A DNA stretch of 64,000 nucleotides from Paenibacillus ihbetae (GCF_002741055.1 NZ_CP016809.1:4566501-4630500); one strand, 5' to 3'. Shown: positions 52,783-62,339, counted from the stretch's first letter. Notes: generated by a model from the sequence alone, not told the origin. Program-made: numbers and translations.

Positions 52783-53192
52783 TTTAAGAGCTCCATTTTG
52801 CGTTCCAGTTCCTTGAGCTGTTTCTCGACCTCGCTCAGCTGGCTGTACAGCTTGTTGCTGTTGTCGGTTTTGCCGCTCGCCTGATCCTTGGTAAAGGTCA
52901 AGAGCTCGTTAAAGGATTGAACCTGACTCTGCATCTCGTCCAATTCCTGTACCAGCTCATTGAAACGCTGATCGTATTCCGACTTGAACGAAGCCATCTG
53001 CCGATTGGTATCCTCCTGAAGCTGGATAACGACCTGTTCCTTCAAATGATTGCTGTATAAATAGGCTGCGGTAGTGCCAAGCCCGATCAGAACAATCCAA
53101 AATACCCAGAACCATCTGGCCGAAGGTCCTTTGCGCTGCATTTCCTCACGGGTTTCGTAGGGGGTATTGTTTTCTGATTCCAACACCGGCAT
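52779..53192 (-). CDS. Membrane-anchored coiled-coil protein
   Basis: A 137-residue protein. A short polar N-terminus, one membrane helix (about 27-47, WFWVFWIVLIGLGTTAAYLY) and an extracytoplasmic coiled coil (about 50-137, with NRQMASFKSEYDQRFNELV). ATG 53192 follows GAGGGGTGATGA; the frame extends five codons upstream. It overlaps the glycosidase gene and may form a heteromer or spacer for it. No enzymatic motif is seen. Confidence 0.8.
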   Translation of the reverse strand: MPVLESENNTPYETREEMQRKGPSARWFWVFWIVLIGLGTTAAYLYSNHLKEQVVIQLQEDTNRQMASFKSEYDQRFNELVQELDEMQSQVQSFNELLTFTKDQASGKTDNSNKLYSQLSEVEKQLKELERKMELLK

Positions 53193-53555
53193 TTCATCAC
53201 CCCTCAAAATCTATCATTTTTTCCAGATATCTATTCTATCATGTCAGAAATACTTTCGCAAAGACGAACAAAAAGCACTTGAGTTATGAAAAAAGATTGC
53301 CTAGAAAGTTAGAGTGGGATACAATCTGTATAGATTTGTTTATCAAGTAGGATACATATAAGACATTCGCCATGCTTATTTTGACTTCTCTGCGTCTTCA
53401 GGATTAAATTCGCTACGGATCTGCATGTGATTCACAGTCCAAAATGTCGATCCATGCCGTAAACAACGTAAATTCGCATGTCGGATGTATGCTTCGTGAT
53501 GATGCCGCTTACTTAGAAATAGAGATATCAGACGAAACAGGAGGTCTATTGGAAT
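53193..53555. other. 363-base gap with a promoter and long leader
   Basis: Contains the promoter at 53297-53325 and a leader of about 220 bases before the regulator gene. No small ORF with a ribosome site was found. Confidence 0.5.
53297..53325 (+). promoter_or_regulatory. Promoter of the LuxR-type regulator
   Basis: TTGCCT (53297-53302) and TACAAT (53320-53325), 17-base spacer. Confidence 0.6.
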
Positions 53556-54212
53556 ATGAATCAGGTTTGGCGGGTAGTTATCGTCGGCAGTCAACCTACA
53601 AGCATGCTGGGAACGAAATTGATATTGGAGGAGGAGCAGGACCTGATCGTCCTAGGCATGACTTCTTCCGGCACGGAAGGAGTGCGGATGGTCGCTGAGC
53701 AGTTACCCGAACTGGTCTTATTGGATTACCAACTTCAGGACCAGACCTCGGAAGCGATCCTGGAACAGATGAAGCAGTTGTCCCCGAACACCCATGTGGT
53801 GGTCATGACCGACAACGACGGCCTTCCGCTGCTGCAGTCCTTGGTTAGCCGGGGAGCGAGCGGGTTGTTGTCCAAGCAGGCATCGACCTTTCAGCTTATC
53901 CATATGATCGCCGGGCTTCGGGAGGGGGTAGCCTCTCTTCCGCTGGAATGGGTAAGACAGGGAATCTGGCCGCTGACGGCCTCGGCGATGAACGAAGGCG
54001 GGCTGCAGCTCTCCGAGACGGAAGCCTTTATCATGGAACGGATCGTGCAGGGCATTACATACGATAAGATCGCATCTGAAATTCAGGTCAGCCGGCGTTC
54101 CATCGACAATTATCTCCGGAAAATTTATGTCAAGCTTGGCGTATCGACCCGGGCGCAGGCCATTGAGAAATATGCGCTGTATACCCGTCAAGGAAGGCAA
54201 ATTTATGCTTAG
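53556..54212 (+). CDS. ComA/LuxR-type response regulator with degenerate receiver
   Basis: A 218-residue protein. The receiver (1-120) keeps Asp57 (LVLLDYQ), Thr85 (VVMTDND) and Lys107 (LLSKQAS), but the Mg-binding acidic pair after the first strand is Gly-Ser (VIVGSQ, 11-12). The C-terminal helix-turn-helix (about 150-205, IMERIVQGITYDKIASEIQVS then RRSIDNYLRKIYVKLGV) is LuxR-like, as in ComA. AGGAGG lies ten bases before ATG 53556. No kinase gene is near. Phosphate-independent action is possible. Confidence 0.88.
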   Translation: MNQVWRVVIVGSQPTSMLGTKLILEEEQDLIVLGMTSSGTEGVRMVAEQLPELVLLDYQLQDQTSEAILEQMKQLSPNTHVVVMTDNDGLPLLQSLVSRGASGLLSKQASTFQLIHMIAGLREGVASLPLEWVRQGIWPLTASAMNEGGLQLSETEAFIMERIVQGITYDKIASEIQVSRRSIDNYLRKIYVKLGVSTRAQAIEKYALYTRQGRQIYA

Positions 54213-54325
54213 AATTTTACATAAGGTATAATATATAGATATCGGGAATAATTTTTAGAGGTTGTAAAGAGGCTCCCCATAATATAAAACCGAGGTTTCC
54301 ATAAACGGTTAGAGGAGGGATTTCC

Positions 54326-55555
54326 ATGCAGTATTCCTTTGCTTCCCGTGCACAGACCCTATTGTCATCCCCGCTGCGCAATATCCGTGAGCTTGCGAAG
54401 CGGGATTCTTTTATTTCCTTGGCAGAGGAGCTGCCGGCTGAGGAATTATTCCCCATGCATTCGCTGGCCGAGGCCGCTACCTCTGTCCTAACAGCCGATC
54501 CGGAAGCCTTGCAGTACGGGGAGGCGGAAGGCTATCGCCCGCTGCGTGAATGGCTGAGCCGGGACCTTGCCAAGCGCAAAGGGTTGAGCGTTCAAGCCGG
54601 CAATATATTGCTGACAACAGGCACCCAGCAGGCCATTGATTTGCTGGTCCGAGTGTACGTGGAGCCCGGGGATGCCGTTCTCGTGGAGAATCCGACGTCA
54701 CCTGGACTGCTGCAGGTTCTCCGGCTTCAAGGGGCAGAAATCGTGCCGGTTCCCGGAGATAGCAGCGGCATGCTCCCGGACCGGCTTGCGCCGCTGATTC
54801 GGAAGCACAGGCCCAAGCTGCTGATGGCCGCTCCGAATTTCACGAATCCCACAGGTGTGATGTGGAGCCTGGAACGGCGAACGCAGGTGCTGGAGCTGTG
54901 CGTGCAGCACGGGCTTCTCATCGTTGAGGATGATTCGTACGGGGATTTGTATTTCGGGGCAGCCGGCGGGCAGGATCGGAAGCAGCGGGAGCAGCGGCTT
55001 CCATCCCTGTTTTCTCTGGAGGAGAAGCAGGGAGAGCATGTGCTTTATGTCGGCTCGTTCAGCAAAACGGTAGCTCCGGCGCTCCGAACGGGCTGGGCGG
55101 CAGGCAGCTCTCAGGTCATTGAGATGATGACGGCAGTGAAGCAGATGGCGGATTGGCAATCCAGCATGCTGAATCAGCGGATGCTCCATCATCTGCTGGA
55201 ATCGAATCATTTTAAGCTCGAGGACCATATCGAGATGCTGAACAGAGAGTACGCCACGAGGCTTAAGCTCATGGTGGAGCTGCTGAAGCGGAGCGCTTGG
55301 AAGGATGCGAAATACGAGGTCCCTTCCGGCGGTATGTTTCTGTGGGTTGAACTCCCTCCCGGCCTGAATGGCGATGCCCTTCTGCGGGCTGCATTAATGA
55401 AGGGGGCGGCTTTCCTCCCGGGATCGATGTGCTCGGCAGGAGGGGAGAATGCCGAGTGCATCCGGCTGAACTTTACCCACCCCGGCCGTGATGAACTTCT
55501 GCTGGGGATGAACCTGATTAGTGAAGCCGTCATGGAATTTACCGCGCGGAATTAA
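54326..55555 (+). CDS. PLP-dependent aminotransferase (LysN/MocR-domain type)
   Basis: A 409-residue fold-type I aminotransferase, like 2-aminoadipate or aromatic aminotransferases and the C-terminal half of MocR regulators, but without their helix-turn-helix. ALQYGEAEGYRPLREWL, TGTQQAIDLL, APNFTNPTG, EDDSYGDLYF, PLP lysine Lys247 in GSFSKTVAPALRTGW and the C-terminal Arg in IRLNFTHP are visible. The substrate is unknown. AGAGGAGGG precedes ATG 54326. It is monocistronic. Confidence 0.88.
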   Translation: MQYSFASRAQTLLSSPLRNIRELAKRDSFISLAEELPAEELFPMHSLAEAATSVLTADPEALQYGEAEGYRPLREWLSRDLAKRKGLSVQAGNILLTTGTQQAIDLLVRVYVEPGDAVLVENPTSPGLLQVLRLQGAEIVPVPGDSSGMLPDRLAPLIRKHRPKLLMAAPNFTNPTGVMWSLERRTQVLELCVQHGLLIVEDDSYGDLYFGAAGGQDRKQREQRLPSLFSLEEKQGEHVLYVGSFSKTVAPALRTGWAAGSSQVIEMMTAVKQMADWQSSMLNQRMLHHLLESNHFKLEDHIEMLNREYATRLKLMVELLKRSAWKDAKYEVPSGGMFLWVELPPGLNGDALLRAALMKGAAFLPGSMCSAGGENAECIRLNFTHPGRDELLLGMNLISEAVMEFTARN

Positions 55556-55652
55556 CCGTCAGCGTGCTAGGATATCAGCAAACTTAGCGAAATAAGGTGG
55601 AGCTGGGAAAATGCGGCTGCGATACAATACATCTAGAGCTGTAGTTACAATC

Positions 55653-55784
55653 TTACAGTCACATATTTAGGCTGCATCATCAGTCACGGTCACAGTCACA
55701 TCTACAGATGCGTCTGCAGTTACAGTCACATATACAGCTGTATCTTGAGGCTGCATCTACACTCACACCACAGATGCGTCTGCA
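55653..55784. repeat. Scrambled short repeats in a gene-free gap
   Basis: TTACAGTCACATAT at 55653 and 55720 (a third, CACAGTCACATCT, at 55691), AGGCTGCATC at 55669 and 55748, ACAGATGCGTCTGCA at 55704 and 55770. The last is itself palindromic. The gap 55556-55989 holds no clear gene, only these repeats, a terminator and a GC hairpin. A 19-codon ORF at 55611-55670 with AAGGTGGAG upstream is weak. Confidence 0.65.
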
Positions 55785-55802
55785 ATAAAAACTCTAAGAA
55801 TA

Positions 55803-55848
55803 CAGGCTGCCGATTCAACCGCGTTTGGTTGGAGCGGCAGCCTTTTTT
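55803..55848 (+). terminator. Strong terminator
   Basis: AGGCTGCCG...TTCAACC and GGTTGGA...CGGCAGCCT pair with T6 following. It lies 250 bases after the aminotransferase gene. Confidence 0.85.
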
Positions 55849-55940
55849 GGGATTTCAGGTACTCCATGCTTCGTCGACATAGCTCGTCTCCGTGGACCAT
55901 CGTCTTGATCCATGAAATCATCACTTCTACTCAATTAGGT

Positions 55941-55964
55941 AACGCGCGCCTCCAGGCGCGCGTT
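55941..55964. other. GC-rich perfect hairpin near the DUF2161 gene end
   Basis: AACGCGCGCCT-CC-AGGCGCGCGTT, 11-base perfect arms with a two-base centre. It is 26 bases beyond the DUF2161 stop and may end that transcript, though no T-run follows. Confidence 0.5.
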
Positions 55965-55989
55965 GTAATGATGACCTGCTGCTGGATGA

Positions 55990-56814
55990 TCAGCGTCGAC
56001 GCTCGGATGGCAAGACATTAAGTCCTGTCATATTAGCGGATTCGAGCACGTTGGCATAGTCCGCGAGAGCCTGGACACCGGCAGGGGTAAGGAGGTAACG
56101 TCCCCGACTGACCCGCCGGAACCAGCCGTAGTAATTGCGCTGCAGGATGGCCGCCGCCGAGCCGACGCCGCTCCGGTCACGGACAGCAGCAGGCGAGATT
56201 CCCGGCAGGGGAGCGGCAGTATAGCCCTCAACTGCAGCAGACGCCTCGCCGCTCATCCGCAGCGCTTCCCGCTGTTCATGCTCCGCGCCGTACAGGGCAG
56301 CGGCAACGCGGAGCGTCTTCTCGCGGTATGCCGTCACCAGCTTGGCGCGGGTGACGCCGCCCGTATTGTAGTCGCCGCTGCGCTCCCTGAATTCATTCAG
56401 CAGCCGCTCCTTGCGCCTGATTGCCGTTCGTCCCCGGGTGACGGCGATCTCCGGCTCGCAGAGCACCTCCACAAACGGGGCCTTCGTTTTGTAGAAGGTG
56501 ACGGTAATGAGCCCGAGGCCCAGCTGCCCGCATAATCCGGTCAGCTCGGACCAGCGCTGATTGACGGCCCCCTTCTTGGCCCGGCTCTTCTCGACGGCAA
56601 GGTACACATAGGGCGTCAGCTTGAGACGCTCGAGCCCTTGGAGCAGCAGGGCAAGATTGAACGTTTTTTTCATCTCCACGATCAGAGGCTCGTCCGCTCC
56701 CTCCTTCATTCCGACCAGGTCGCAGTTCCGGACCTCCCCTTTGACTTCATACCCGTTTATTTCAAAAAAAGCCTTCAACGGAGCGTACAGCTCGGCTTCA
56801 TGCTTGATCGCCAT
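55990..56814 (-). CDS. DUF2161 protein with a PD-(D/E)XK nuclease-like core
   Basis: A 274-residue protein. The N-terminal 130 residues look like a restriction-endonuclease fold: Asp32 in NCDLVGM and Glu47-x-Lys49 in IVEMKK fit the D...ExK catalytic pattern, followed by an amphipathic helix (LALLLQGLERL). The C-terminal 60 residues resemble a winged helix (NYYGWFRRVSRGRYLLT). It is annotated in the family as a phosphodiesterase; the target is unknown. AAGGAGGG precedes ATG 56814. It stands alone, without methylase. Confidence 0.8.
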   Translation of the reverse strand: MAIKHEAELYAPLKAFFEINGYEVKGEVRNCDLVGMKEGADEPLIVEMKKTFNLALLLQGLERLKLTPYVYLAVEKSRAKKGAVNQRWSELTGLCGQLGLGLITVTFYKTKAPFVEVLCEPEIAVTRGRTAIRRKERLLNEFRERSGDYNTGGVTRAKLVTAYREKTLRVAAALYGAEHEQREALRMSGEASAAVEGYTAAPLPGISPAAVRDRSGVGSAAAILQRNYYGWFRRVSRGRYLLTPAGVQALADYANVLESANMTGLNVLPSERRR

Positions 56815-56960
56815 GATTACCCTCCTTGATTGTTGCACCAGCACGAATGTTACGTTCATGTAAAATCAGTATAGCATGAGGACCGCATCCTGGCGTTCCC
56901 GATTCAAACAAGACGAGCTGCATTCAGCAAAAAAGCTCAAGCTTGACTTCGAAAATAAGG

Positions 56961-56990
56961 TCAACTATTCCGGGCAAGGCGCATAGGTAT
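56961..56990 (+). promoter_or_regulatory. Possible sigma-E promoter of prkA
   Basis: TCAACTAT (56961-56968) and CATAGGTAT (56982-56990), 13 bases apart, resemble mother-cell sigma-E elements. prkA is sigma-E dependent in Bacillus. Confidence 0.35.
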
Positions 56991-57079
56991 GTAGTACACT
57001 TTTTCGAAATCGAATGTTTCAAATGACGCTGTGGAATGGAAGCCAATCCCCATAAACAGACTCATAGGAGGTAGCGAAA

Positions 57080-58975
57080 ATGGATATTTTCGAACGCATA
57101 GCATCATATAGGGCAGAGAGCGACCGTTTGGCGTGGAGCGGCACATTCAGGGAATATATTGAATTATTAAAGAAGGATCCCTCTCCAGCCATGACGGCTC
57201 ACGCCCGTGTGTATGACATGATCGAATCCTACGGGATCGAGGAGAGCGGCGGCCGGAAAAAATATAAGTTTTTCGAGCAGGAGATCTTTGGACTGGACCG
57301 GGCGATTGAGAAGCTGGTCGAAGAATACTTCCACTCCGCAGCCCGGCGGCTCGATGTCCGCAAGCGGATCCTGCTGCTGATGGGGCCGGTCAGCGGAGGA
57401 AAATCCACGATCGTTACGATGCTCAAGCGAGGGCTGGAGAAGTACTCCCGAACCGACAGCGGTGCGGTGTACGCCATTTCAGGCTGCCCGATGCAGGAGG
57501 AGCCTCTTCATTTGATCCCGCTGGAGCTGCGGCCGGAGATCGAGAAGGAGCTTGGCGTTCGCATCGAGGGGAACCTGTGCCCGGCCTGCCAGCTGCGGCT
57601 GAAGACCGAATACGGCGGCGATATTGAGAGCGTGAAGGTAGAACGGGTGCTCATCTCGGAAGAAGGCCGGGTGGGGATCGGGACATTCAGCCCTTCCGAC
57701 CCGAAATCGCAGGACATTGCCGACCTGACCGGCAGCATTGATTTTTCTACCATCACGGAATACGGCTCCGAATCGGATCCGCGGGCATACCGGTTCGACG
57801 GGGAGCTCAATAAAGCCAACCGGGGGCTGATGGAATTTCAGGAAATGCTCAAATGCGATGAGAAGTTCCTGTGGAATTTGCTGTCCCTGACGCAGGAGGG
57901 GAACTTCAAGGCCGGACGCTTTGCGCTGATTAGCGCGGATGAATTGATTGTTGCACATACAAACGAAGCGGAGTACAAAGCCTTTATCGCCAATAAGAAG
58001 AACGAGGCGCTCCAATCCCGGATGATCGTCATGCCGATCCCGTATAACCTCAGGGTCAGCGATGAAGAGAAAATCTATGCTAAGCTGATCGGGCAGAGCG
58101 ACATGAAGCATATCCATATTGCGCCTCATGCACTCCGTTCCGCCGCCATATTTTCCATACTGACCCGTTTGAAGGAAACGAAGAAGCAGGGAATGGACCT
58201 GATCAAGAAAATGCGCATGTACGACGGGGAGGAAGTGGAGGGCTACAAGGAAGCCGATCTCAAAGAGATGCAGAGCGAATATTTAGAGGAAGGCATGTCC
58301 GGCGTGGATCCCCGGTATGTCATTAACCGGATCTCAAGTGCTCTTATTAAGCAGGATCTTCAGTGCATTAACGCGTTGGATATGCTGCGGGCGATTAAGG
58401 ATGGACTGGATCAGCACGCTTCCATTACCAAGGAGGAGCGGGAGCGGTATTTGAACTTTATTGCAGCTGCGCGCAAAGAGTATGATGAGCTGGCCAAGAA
58501 AGAAGTGCAGAAGGCGTTCGTCTATTCCTTTGAAGAGTCGGCCAAGACGCTGTTCGAGAACTATCTGGATAATATTGAGGCCTTCTGCAACTGGACCAAG
58601 ATCCGCGACCCGCTGACCGATGAGGAGATGGATCCGGATGAAAGATTGATGCGTTCCATCGAGGAGCAGATCGGGGTATCGGAGAACGCGAAGAAGGCCT
58701 TCCGCGAGGAAATCATGATTCGAATCTCCGCTTATTCGCGCAAAGGCAAAAAGTTCGAATATCACAATCATGAGCGTTTACGCGAAGCGATCGAGAAAAA
58801 GCTGTTTGCTGATCTTAAAGACATCGTCAAAATCACCACCTCCACGAAAACGCCGGATGCCGTGCAGCTGAAACGAATTAACGAAGTCAGCTCCAGACTG
58901 ATCGAGGAACACGGCTACTGCCCGGTCTGCGCCAATGAGCTGCTGCGGTACGTAGGCAGTCTGCTGAACCGATAA
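57080..58975 (+). CDS. prkA: PrkA-type serine protein kinase / AAA+ protein
   Basis: A 631-residue sporulation protein. An AAA+ domain comes first with Walker A GPVSGGKST (102-110) and cysteine pairs CPAC (190s); the C-terminal kinase-like domain follows and ends with CPVC near GYCPVCANELL. PrkA was described as a protein kinase and more recently as an AAA+ protease-like factor in Bacillus sporulation. GGAGGT lies 9 bases before ATG 57080. In many Bacillales prkA-yhbH-spoVR are linked; yhbH is missing here. Confidence 0.94.
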   Translation: MDIFERIASYRAESDRLAWSGTFREYIELLKKDPSPAMTAHARVYDMIESYGIEESGGRKKYKFFEQEIFGLDRAIEKLVEEYFHSAARRLDVRKRILLLMGPVSGGKSTIVTMLKRGLEKYSRTDSGAVYAISGCPMQEEPLHLIPLELRPEIEKELGVRIEGNLCPACQLRLKTEYGGDIESVKVERVLISEEGRVGIGTFSPSDPKSQDIADLTGSIDFSTITEYGSESDPRAYRFDGELNKANRGLMEFQEMLKCDEKFLWNLLSLTQEGNFKAGRFALISADELIVAHTNEAEYKAFIANKKNEALQSRMIVMPIPYNLRVSDEEKIYAKLIGQSDMKHIHIAPHALRSAAIFSILTRLKETKKQGMDLIKKMRMYDGEEVEGYKEADLKEMQSEYLEEGMSGVDPRYVINRISSALIKQDLQCINALDMLRAIKDGLDQHASITKEERERYLNFIAAARKEYDELAKKEVQKAFVYSFEESAKTLFENYLDNIEAFCNWTKIRDPLTDEEMDPDERLMRSIEEQIGVSENAKKAFREEIMIRISAYSRKGKKFEYHNHERLREAIEKKLFADLKDIVKITTSTKTPDAVQLKRINEVSSRLIEEHGYCPVCANELLRYVGSLLNR

Positions 58976-59421
58976 TTTTCTCGTCTGAAGGCGGTCATCT
59001 GCCAAACCTTTATTGCAGGGAGTAAGGCTCGGGGCAGAAGTCGAAGGACTGGTAAGAGCAGCCGGCGGAGGGCGCAGCCTCAATGGAGCCAGCCCTGTCG
59101 GCGACGGGATACGCAGAGGATCAATGCTTGGGAGCGGTAATCCAAATGAAGTTTGAAGCGAGCTGCGCGGCGGTAATTCGTTACCGGCTGCGCAGCTTGT
59201 TTCTGTCTGCAGAGGAGTTTATCGAGAGTTTAATCGAAAAGAACACGCGGACGATGGAAGTTCTATACATTTTGCGTATTTGAGTATTTTCAAGATGTGA
59301 TATTATACACCCAATTAGGACTTTGGCATTATGCCGCGATTGGTAAATATAGTCTATAATGAACCCTAAGTACTTAGACCTGTAACAGGGATCATTCTAT
59401 TTGGGAGTGAAGGATTTCGTC
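58976..59421. other. Gap between prkA and the HemAT-like gene
   Basis: Holds the prkA terminator at 59158-59205 and TATAAT at 59355-59360 without a clear -35. An overlapping ORF at 59083-59283 has no ribosome site. Confidence 0.5.
59158..59205 (+). terminator. Terminator of prkA
   Basis: AGCTGCGCGGCGGTAA and TTACCGGCTGCGCAGCT pair around a TTCG tetraloop, followed by a T-rich tail. Confidence 0.75.
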
Positions 59422-60492
59422 ATGATGGATGTTTCACCGAAAAGACGTCAGCAGCTGGAGTATATCGGACTTCGTGAACGTGATTTAGAGCTGCTTGCTC
59501 AGCACCGCGATGTGTTTGTCAAGGTGGTCGAGGAGGTGGTGGACCGGTTTTACGCGAGAATCGGCGAACAGCCGCAGCTGATGCAGATTATTAACCGAAC
59601 GTCGACCATGGAGCGGCTTAAGGAAACCCAGCGGGTATATTGGCTGTCGCTCGCAGAGGGCCGGGTGGATGAGGCTTATCTTGAGAACCGGATCAAGATT
59701 GGACAAGTCCATTCGAGAATCGGGCTGAACACCGATTATTATCTGGGCAGCTATATGGTTTATTTGGATATTGCAGCAGATCTATTTAAGCAGCTGCTTC
59801 CTGACCAATGGACGCACGTCGTGCATGCGCTCAGCAAAATGTTCAATCTGGACTCTCAGCTCGTTCTGGAGGCTTATGAGATGAAGGAGAAAGAAAAAAT
59901 TCAGAACTTGGTTACGGATCAACAGAAAATGTTGGAAGCGATTACAGAGGCTGTGCAGGAGCTGACCGCCATGATCGTTGAGCTGGATCAAAGCGCAGCG
60001 CTGATGGCCGATAATGCCATGAAAACCGCAGAGGCTCAAGAGAAGGCCCATGCGCTGACCGCCGAGCTTGGCGAGGAGATTCTTCAGATCGAGCAGATGG
60101 GCAGCCTGATTCGGGAAATCTCGGACCAGAGCCATCTGCTCGGACTGAATGCCGCGATCGAGGCAGCGCATGCCGGAGAGCTCGGCAGAGGCTTCGAGGT
60201 GGTGGCGGGCGAGGTGAGAAAGCTCGCAACGCATTCCAAAAAAGCGATGGAAGAGATCCAAAGCAAAGTCAGCGGCATTATACGCAAGCTGGGCCTGGTG
60301 GAGCAGGAGTCCGAGAAGACATCGGTGAACGCGCGGAATCAGGCTGCAAGCTCCCAGGAGCTGGCGGCTTTCGTGAAAATGATGGAGAAGCTCGCCGATG
60401 ACCTGGAGGCGCTAAAGCATGAGTATGACGTGCACAAGCATGATCTGGACGCTGAATCGGCTCTAATGAAGACCGAGAAAGCCACCGTTTAA
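59422..60492 (+). CDS. hemAT: HemAT-like globin-coupled chemotaxis transducer
   Basis: A 356-residue soluble protein. The N-terminal globin sensor (about 10-165) has a candidate heme ligand His97 in [10 protein letters not shown] and Tyr44 53 residues earlier, the same spacing as His123/Tyr70 of Bacillus HemAT. The C-terminal methyl-accepting signalling domain holds the hairpin tip [20 protein letters not shown] and [15 protein letters not shown]. It should steer motility in response to oxygen. No membrane helix is seen. ATG 59422 follows GGAGTGAAGGA. Confidence 0.9.
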   Translation: MMDVSPKRRQQLEYIGLRERDLELLAQHRDVFVKVVEEVVDRFYARIGEQPQLMQIINRTSTMERLKETQRVYWLSLAEGRVDEAYLENRIKIGQVHSRIGLNTDYYLGSYMVYLDIAADLFKQLLPDQWTHVVHALSKMFNLDSQLVLEAYEMKEKEKIQNLVTDQQKMLEAITEAVQELTAMIVELDQSAALMADNAMKTAEAQEKAHALTAELGEEILQIEQMGSLIREISDQSHLLGLNAAIEAAHAGELGRGFEVVAGEVRKLATHSKKAMEEIQSKVSGIIRKLGLVEQESEKTSVNARNQAASSQELAAFVKMMEKLADDLEALKHEYDVHKHDLDAESALMKTEKATV

Positions 60493-60538
60493 TTCGATAG
60501 TGAAGGCGGTGCTTGGCGATAAAGCTTACAGATGAACA

Positions 60539-60595
60539 AGAAGCAGCATCCTCGTACCGGAACCATTGCACCGGAGGATGCTGCTTCTATTTTTA
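60539..60595. terminator. Bidirectional terminator between hemAT and spoVR
   Basis: AGAAGCAGCATCCTC and GAGGATGCTGCTTCT, perfect arms with an inner CCGG/CCGG; T-rich on the plus side. Confidence 0.85.
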
Positions 60596-60637
60596 TTTAA
60601 GCTGGAGAAACGAATGGAAGCTGCGCCGTAAGGATAT

Positions 60638-62029
60638 TCAAATAAAACGCCGATGGAGCTTTTTACCGTCATAGGAGAACAGGATCGGCTTGCCTTCGAT
60701 CATGCTGTGCAGATGCACCGGCTTACCCCAGAGGCGGTAAACGTAAGGGATTGTGCGCTCCATGTATTTCAGGTCCAGCTCGATGCCCTCGAATAGATGC
60801 TTGATCATGAGCTCACCGGAACGAAGATGGTCCCCGTCGGTGACGACCAGATAGGGGTTGCCGCCGTTGACCCGGGAGACGACGAGCTGATCCCGAATGT
60901 TTTCCCACGCTTTGTCGGTAATTTTCCACTCGGGTCCTTTCTTCTCGAACACATACAGATCCAGATCCTCAACGAGCTCCTTGGTCAAATAATTGCGAAG
61001 GAACGAGATGTCGGAGTCGTATTCCCTCACGTCGAACATCTTCTCCCGGTCCCAGCGCCGTTCGATATCCTCGAAGATTTTTAGCCCCAGATAGTACGGG
61101 TTCAGGCTGTGGCGGGACGGCTGGACGACGGAAGCGTTCAGCTTGGCGAATTCCACCGTTTCCTCGCTGGTCAGGTCCATCTCCCGCAGGATGCGCTGAT
61201 GCCAGTACGAAGCCCAGCCTTCGTTCATGATTTTCGTCTCCATCTGCGGCCAGAAATACAGCATCTCCTCGCGAAGCATGCTCATGATGTCCCGCTGCCA
61301 ATCCTCAAGAATATCGGAATGCTCCTGAATAAACCACATGATGTCCTTCTCCGGCTCAGCCGGAAACCGCTTCGGTGCCGCGGGAGCCGGGCCGGGTTTA
61401 TCTTCCTCTTCTTCATCCAGCTCCCACAGATCATCGTACCGGCCGGGAGGCTTGTGGCGTTTGGCCTCCTCCCGCTGCTCCAGCATCCGCCGCTCGTTAT
61501 AGCGCTGCTTGTCGAGCTTCTCGGGACGCAGGATTTGCGGGTCGACATGCTCTTGGATTGCCAATACCGCGTCTATGAATTGCTCGACCGCTTCCGTTCC
61601 ATGCTCCAGCTCATACCGGGATATCCGTTCGGCGGTAGCGGACATGCTCTCGACCATATTCCGATTGGAGACCGAAAAGCGGGCATTGTTCTTGAAGAAA
61701 TCGCAGTGGGCGAGAACATGGGCGACGATCAGCTTGTTCTGAATCAGTGAATTGCCGTCAAGGAGGAAAGCGTAGCACGGATTGGAATTGATCACGAGCT
61801 CGTAAATTTTACTAAGGCCGAAATCGTATTGCATCTTCATTTTATTGAAGGTTTTTCCAAAGCTCCAGTGGCTGAACCGCGTCGGCATGCCATACGCGCC
61901 GAAGGTGTATATGATGTCTGCCGGGCAGATCTCATACCGCATGGGATAAAAATCAAGGCCGAAGCCTGATGCGATTTCGGTAATCTCTGCAATGGAACGC
62001 TCTAACTCAGCAATCTCGTCTTGGTGCAC
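60638..62029 (-). CDS. spoVR: SpoVR family stage V sporulation protein
   Basis: A 463-residue protein matching SpoVR, involved in spore cortex formation in Bacillus; its biochemistry is unknown. [42 protein letters not shown] and [13 protein letters not shown] (a HExx-like metal-site context) are conserved. A charged, Pro-rich linker (about 170-225) is variable. The GTG start at 62029 has CGAAGGAGGG upstream. It faces hemAT and lies near prkA, its usual genomic partner. Confidence 0.94.
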   Translation of the reverse strand: MHQDEIAELERSIAEITEIASGFGLDFYPMRYEICPADIIYTFGAYGMPTRFSHWSFGKTFNKMKMQYDFGLSKIYELVINSNPCYAFLLDGNSLIQNKLIVAHVLAHCDFFKNNARFSVSNRNMVESMSATAERISRYELEHGTEAVEQFIDAVLAIQEHVDPQILRPEKLDKQRYNERRMLEQREEAKRHKPPGRYDDLWELDEEEEDKPGPAPAAPKRFPAEPEKDIMWFIQEHSDILEDWQRDIMSMLREEMLYFWPQMETKIMNEGWASYWHQRILREMDLTSEETVEFAKLNASVVQPSRHSLNPYYLGLKIFEDIERRWDREKMFDVREYDSDISFLRNYLTKELVEDLDLYVFEKKGPEWKITDKAWENIRDQLVVSRVNGGNPYLVVTDGDHLRSGELMIKHLFEGIELDLKYMERTIPYVYRLWGKPVHLHSMIEGKPILFSYDGKKLHRRFI

Positions 62030-62339
62030 GAGGATCCCTCCTTCGTTAATGGAAACCTGGTTCTTATCATATATATGGGAACTTGATGGAGATATGCGGG
62101 CTCAAGGGTAGAACCGCACGATGAATAGGCTGTTAGAGAGCGGACGGTGAAAGCATGGAGACCACACTTTGGTGTAAAAAAATACCATACCGAGACTGTC
62201 GATCACAGATTTACCCTCATAACTATGTCAGGATGTTCACGGAAATGATTTACGTTATAATATGAGATAATCCGCTGCGTTGGCATAATCCACCAGTTAA
62301 TCAACCTGTGGATAATTAGAAGGACAGGGAGGCAAATGA
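62030..62339. other. 310-base divergent gap
   Basis: Contains the possible spoVR promoter and TATAAT at 62256-62261 for the peptidase gene. No gene or clear repeat seen. Confidence 0.45.
62069..62097 (-). promoter_or_regulatory. Possible sigma-E promoter of spoVR
   Basis: On the minus strand GCATATC (62097-62091) and CATATATAT (62077-62069), 13-base spacer, resemble sigma-E elements and match the expected mother-cell expression. Confidence 0.4.

Noticed and set aside
53444..53698. 84-codon frame before the LuxR-type regulator
   Set aside because: It overlaps the regulator gene in another frame and lacks a ribosome site.
59083..59283. 66-codon frame between prkA and hemAT
   Set aside because: No ribosome site, and it runs through the prkA terminator stem.
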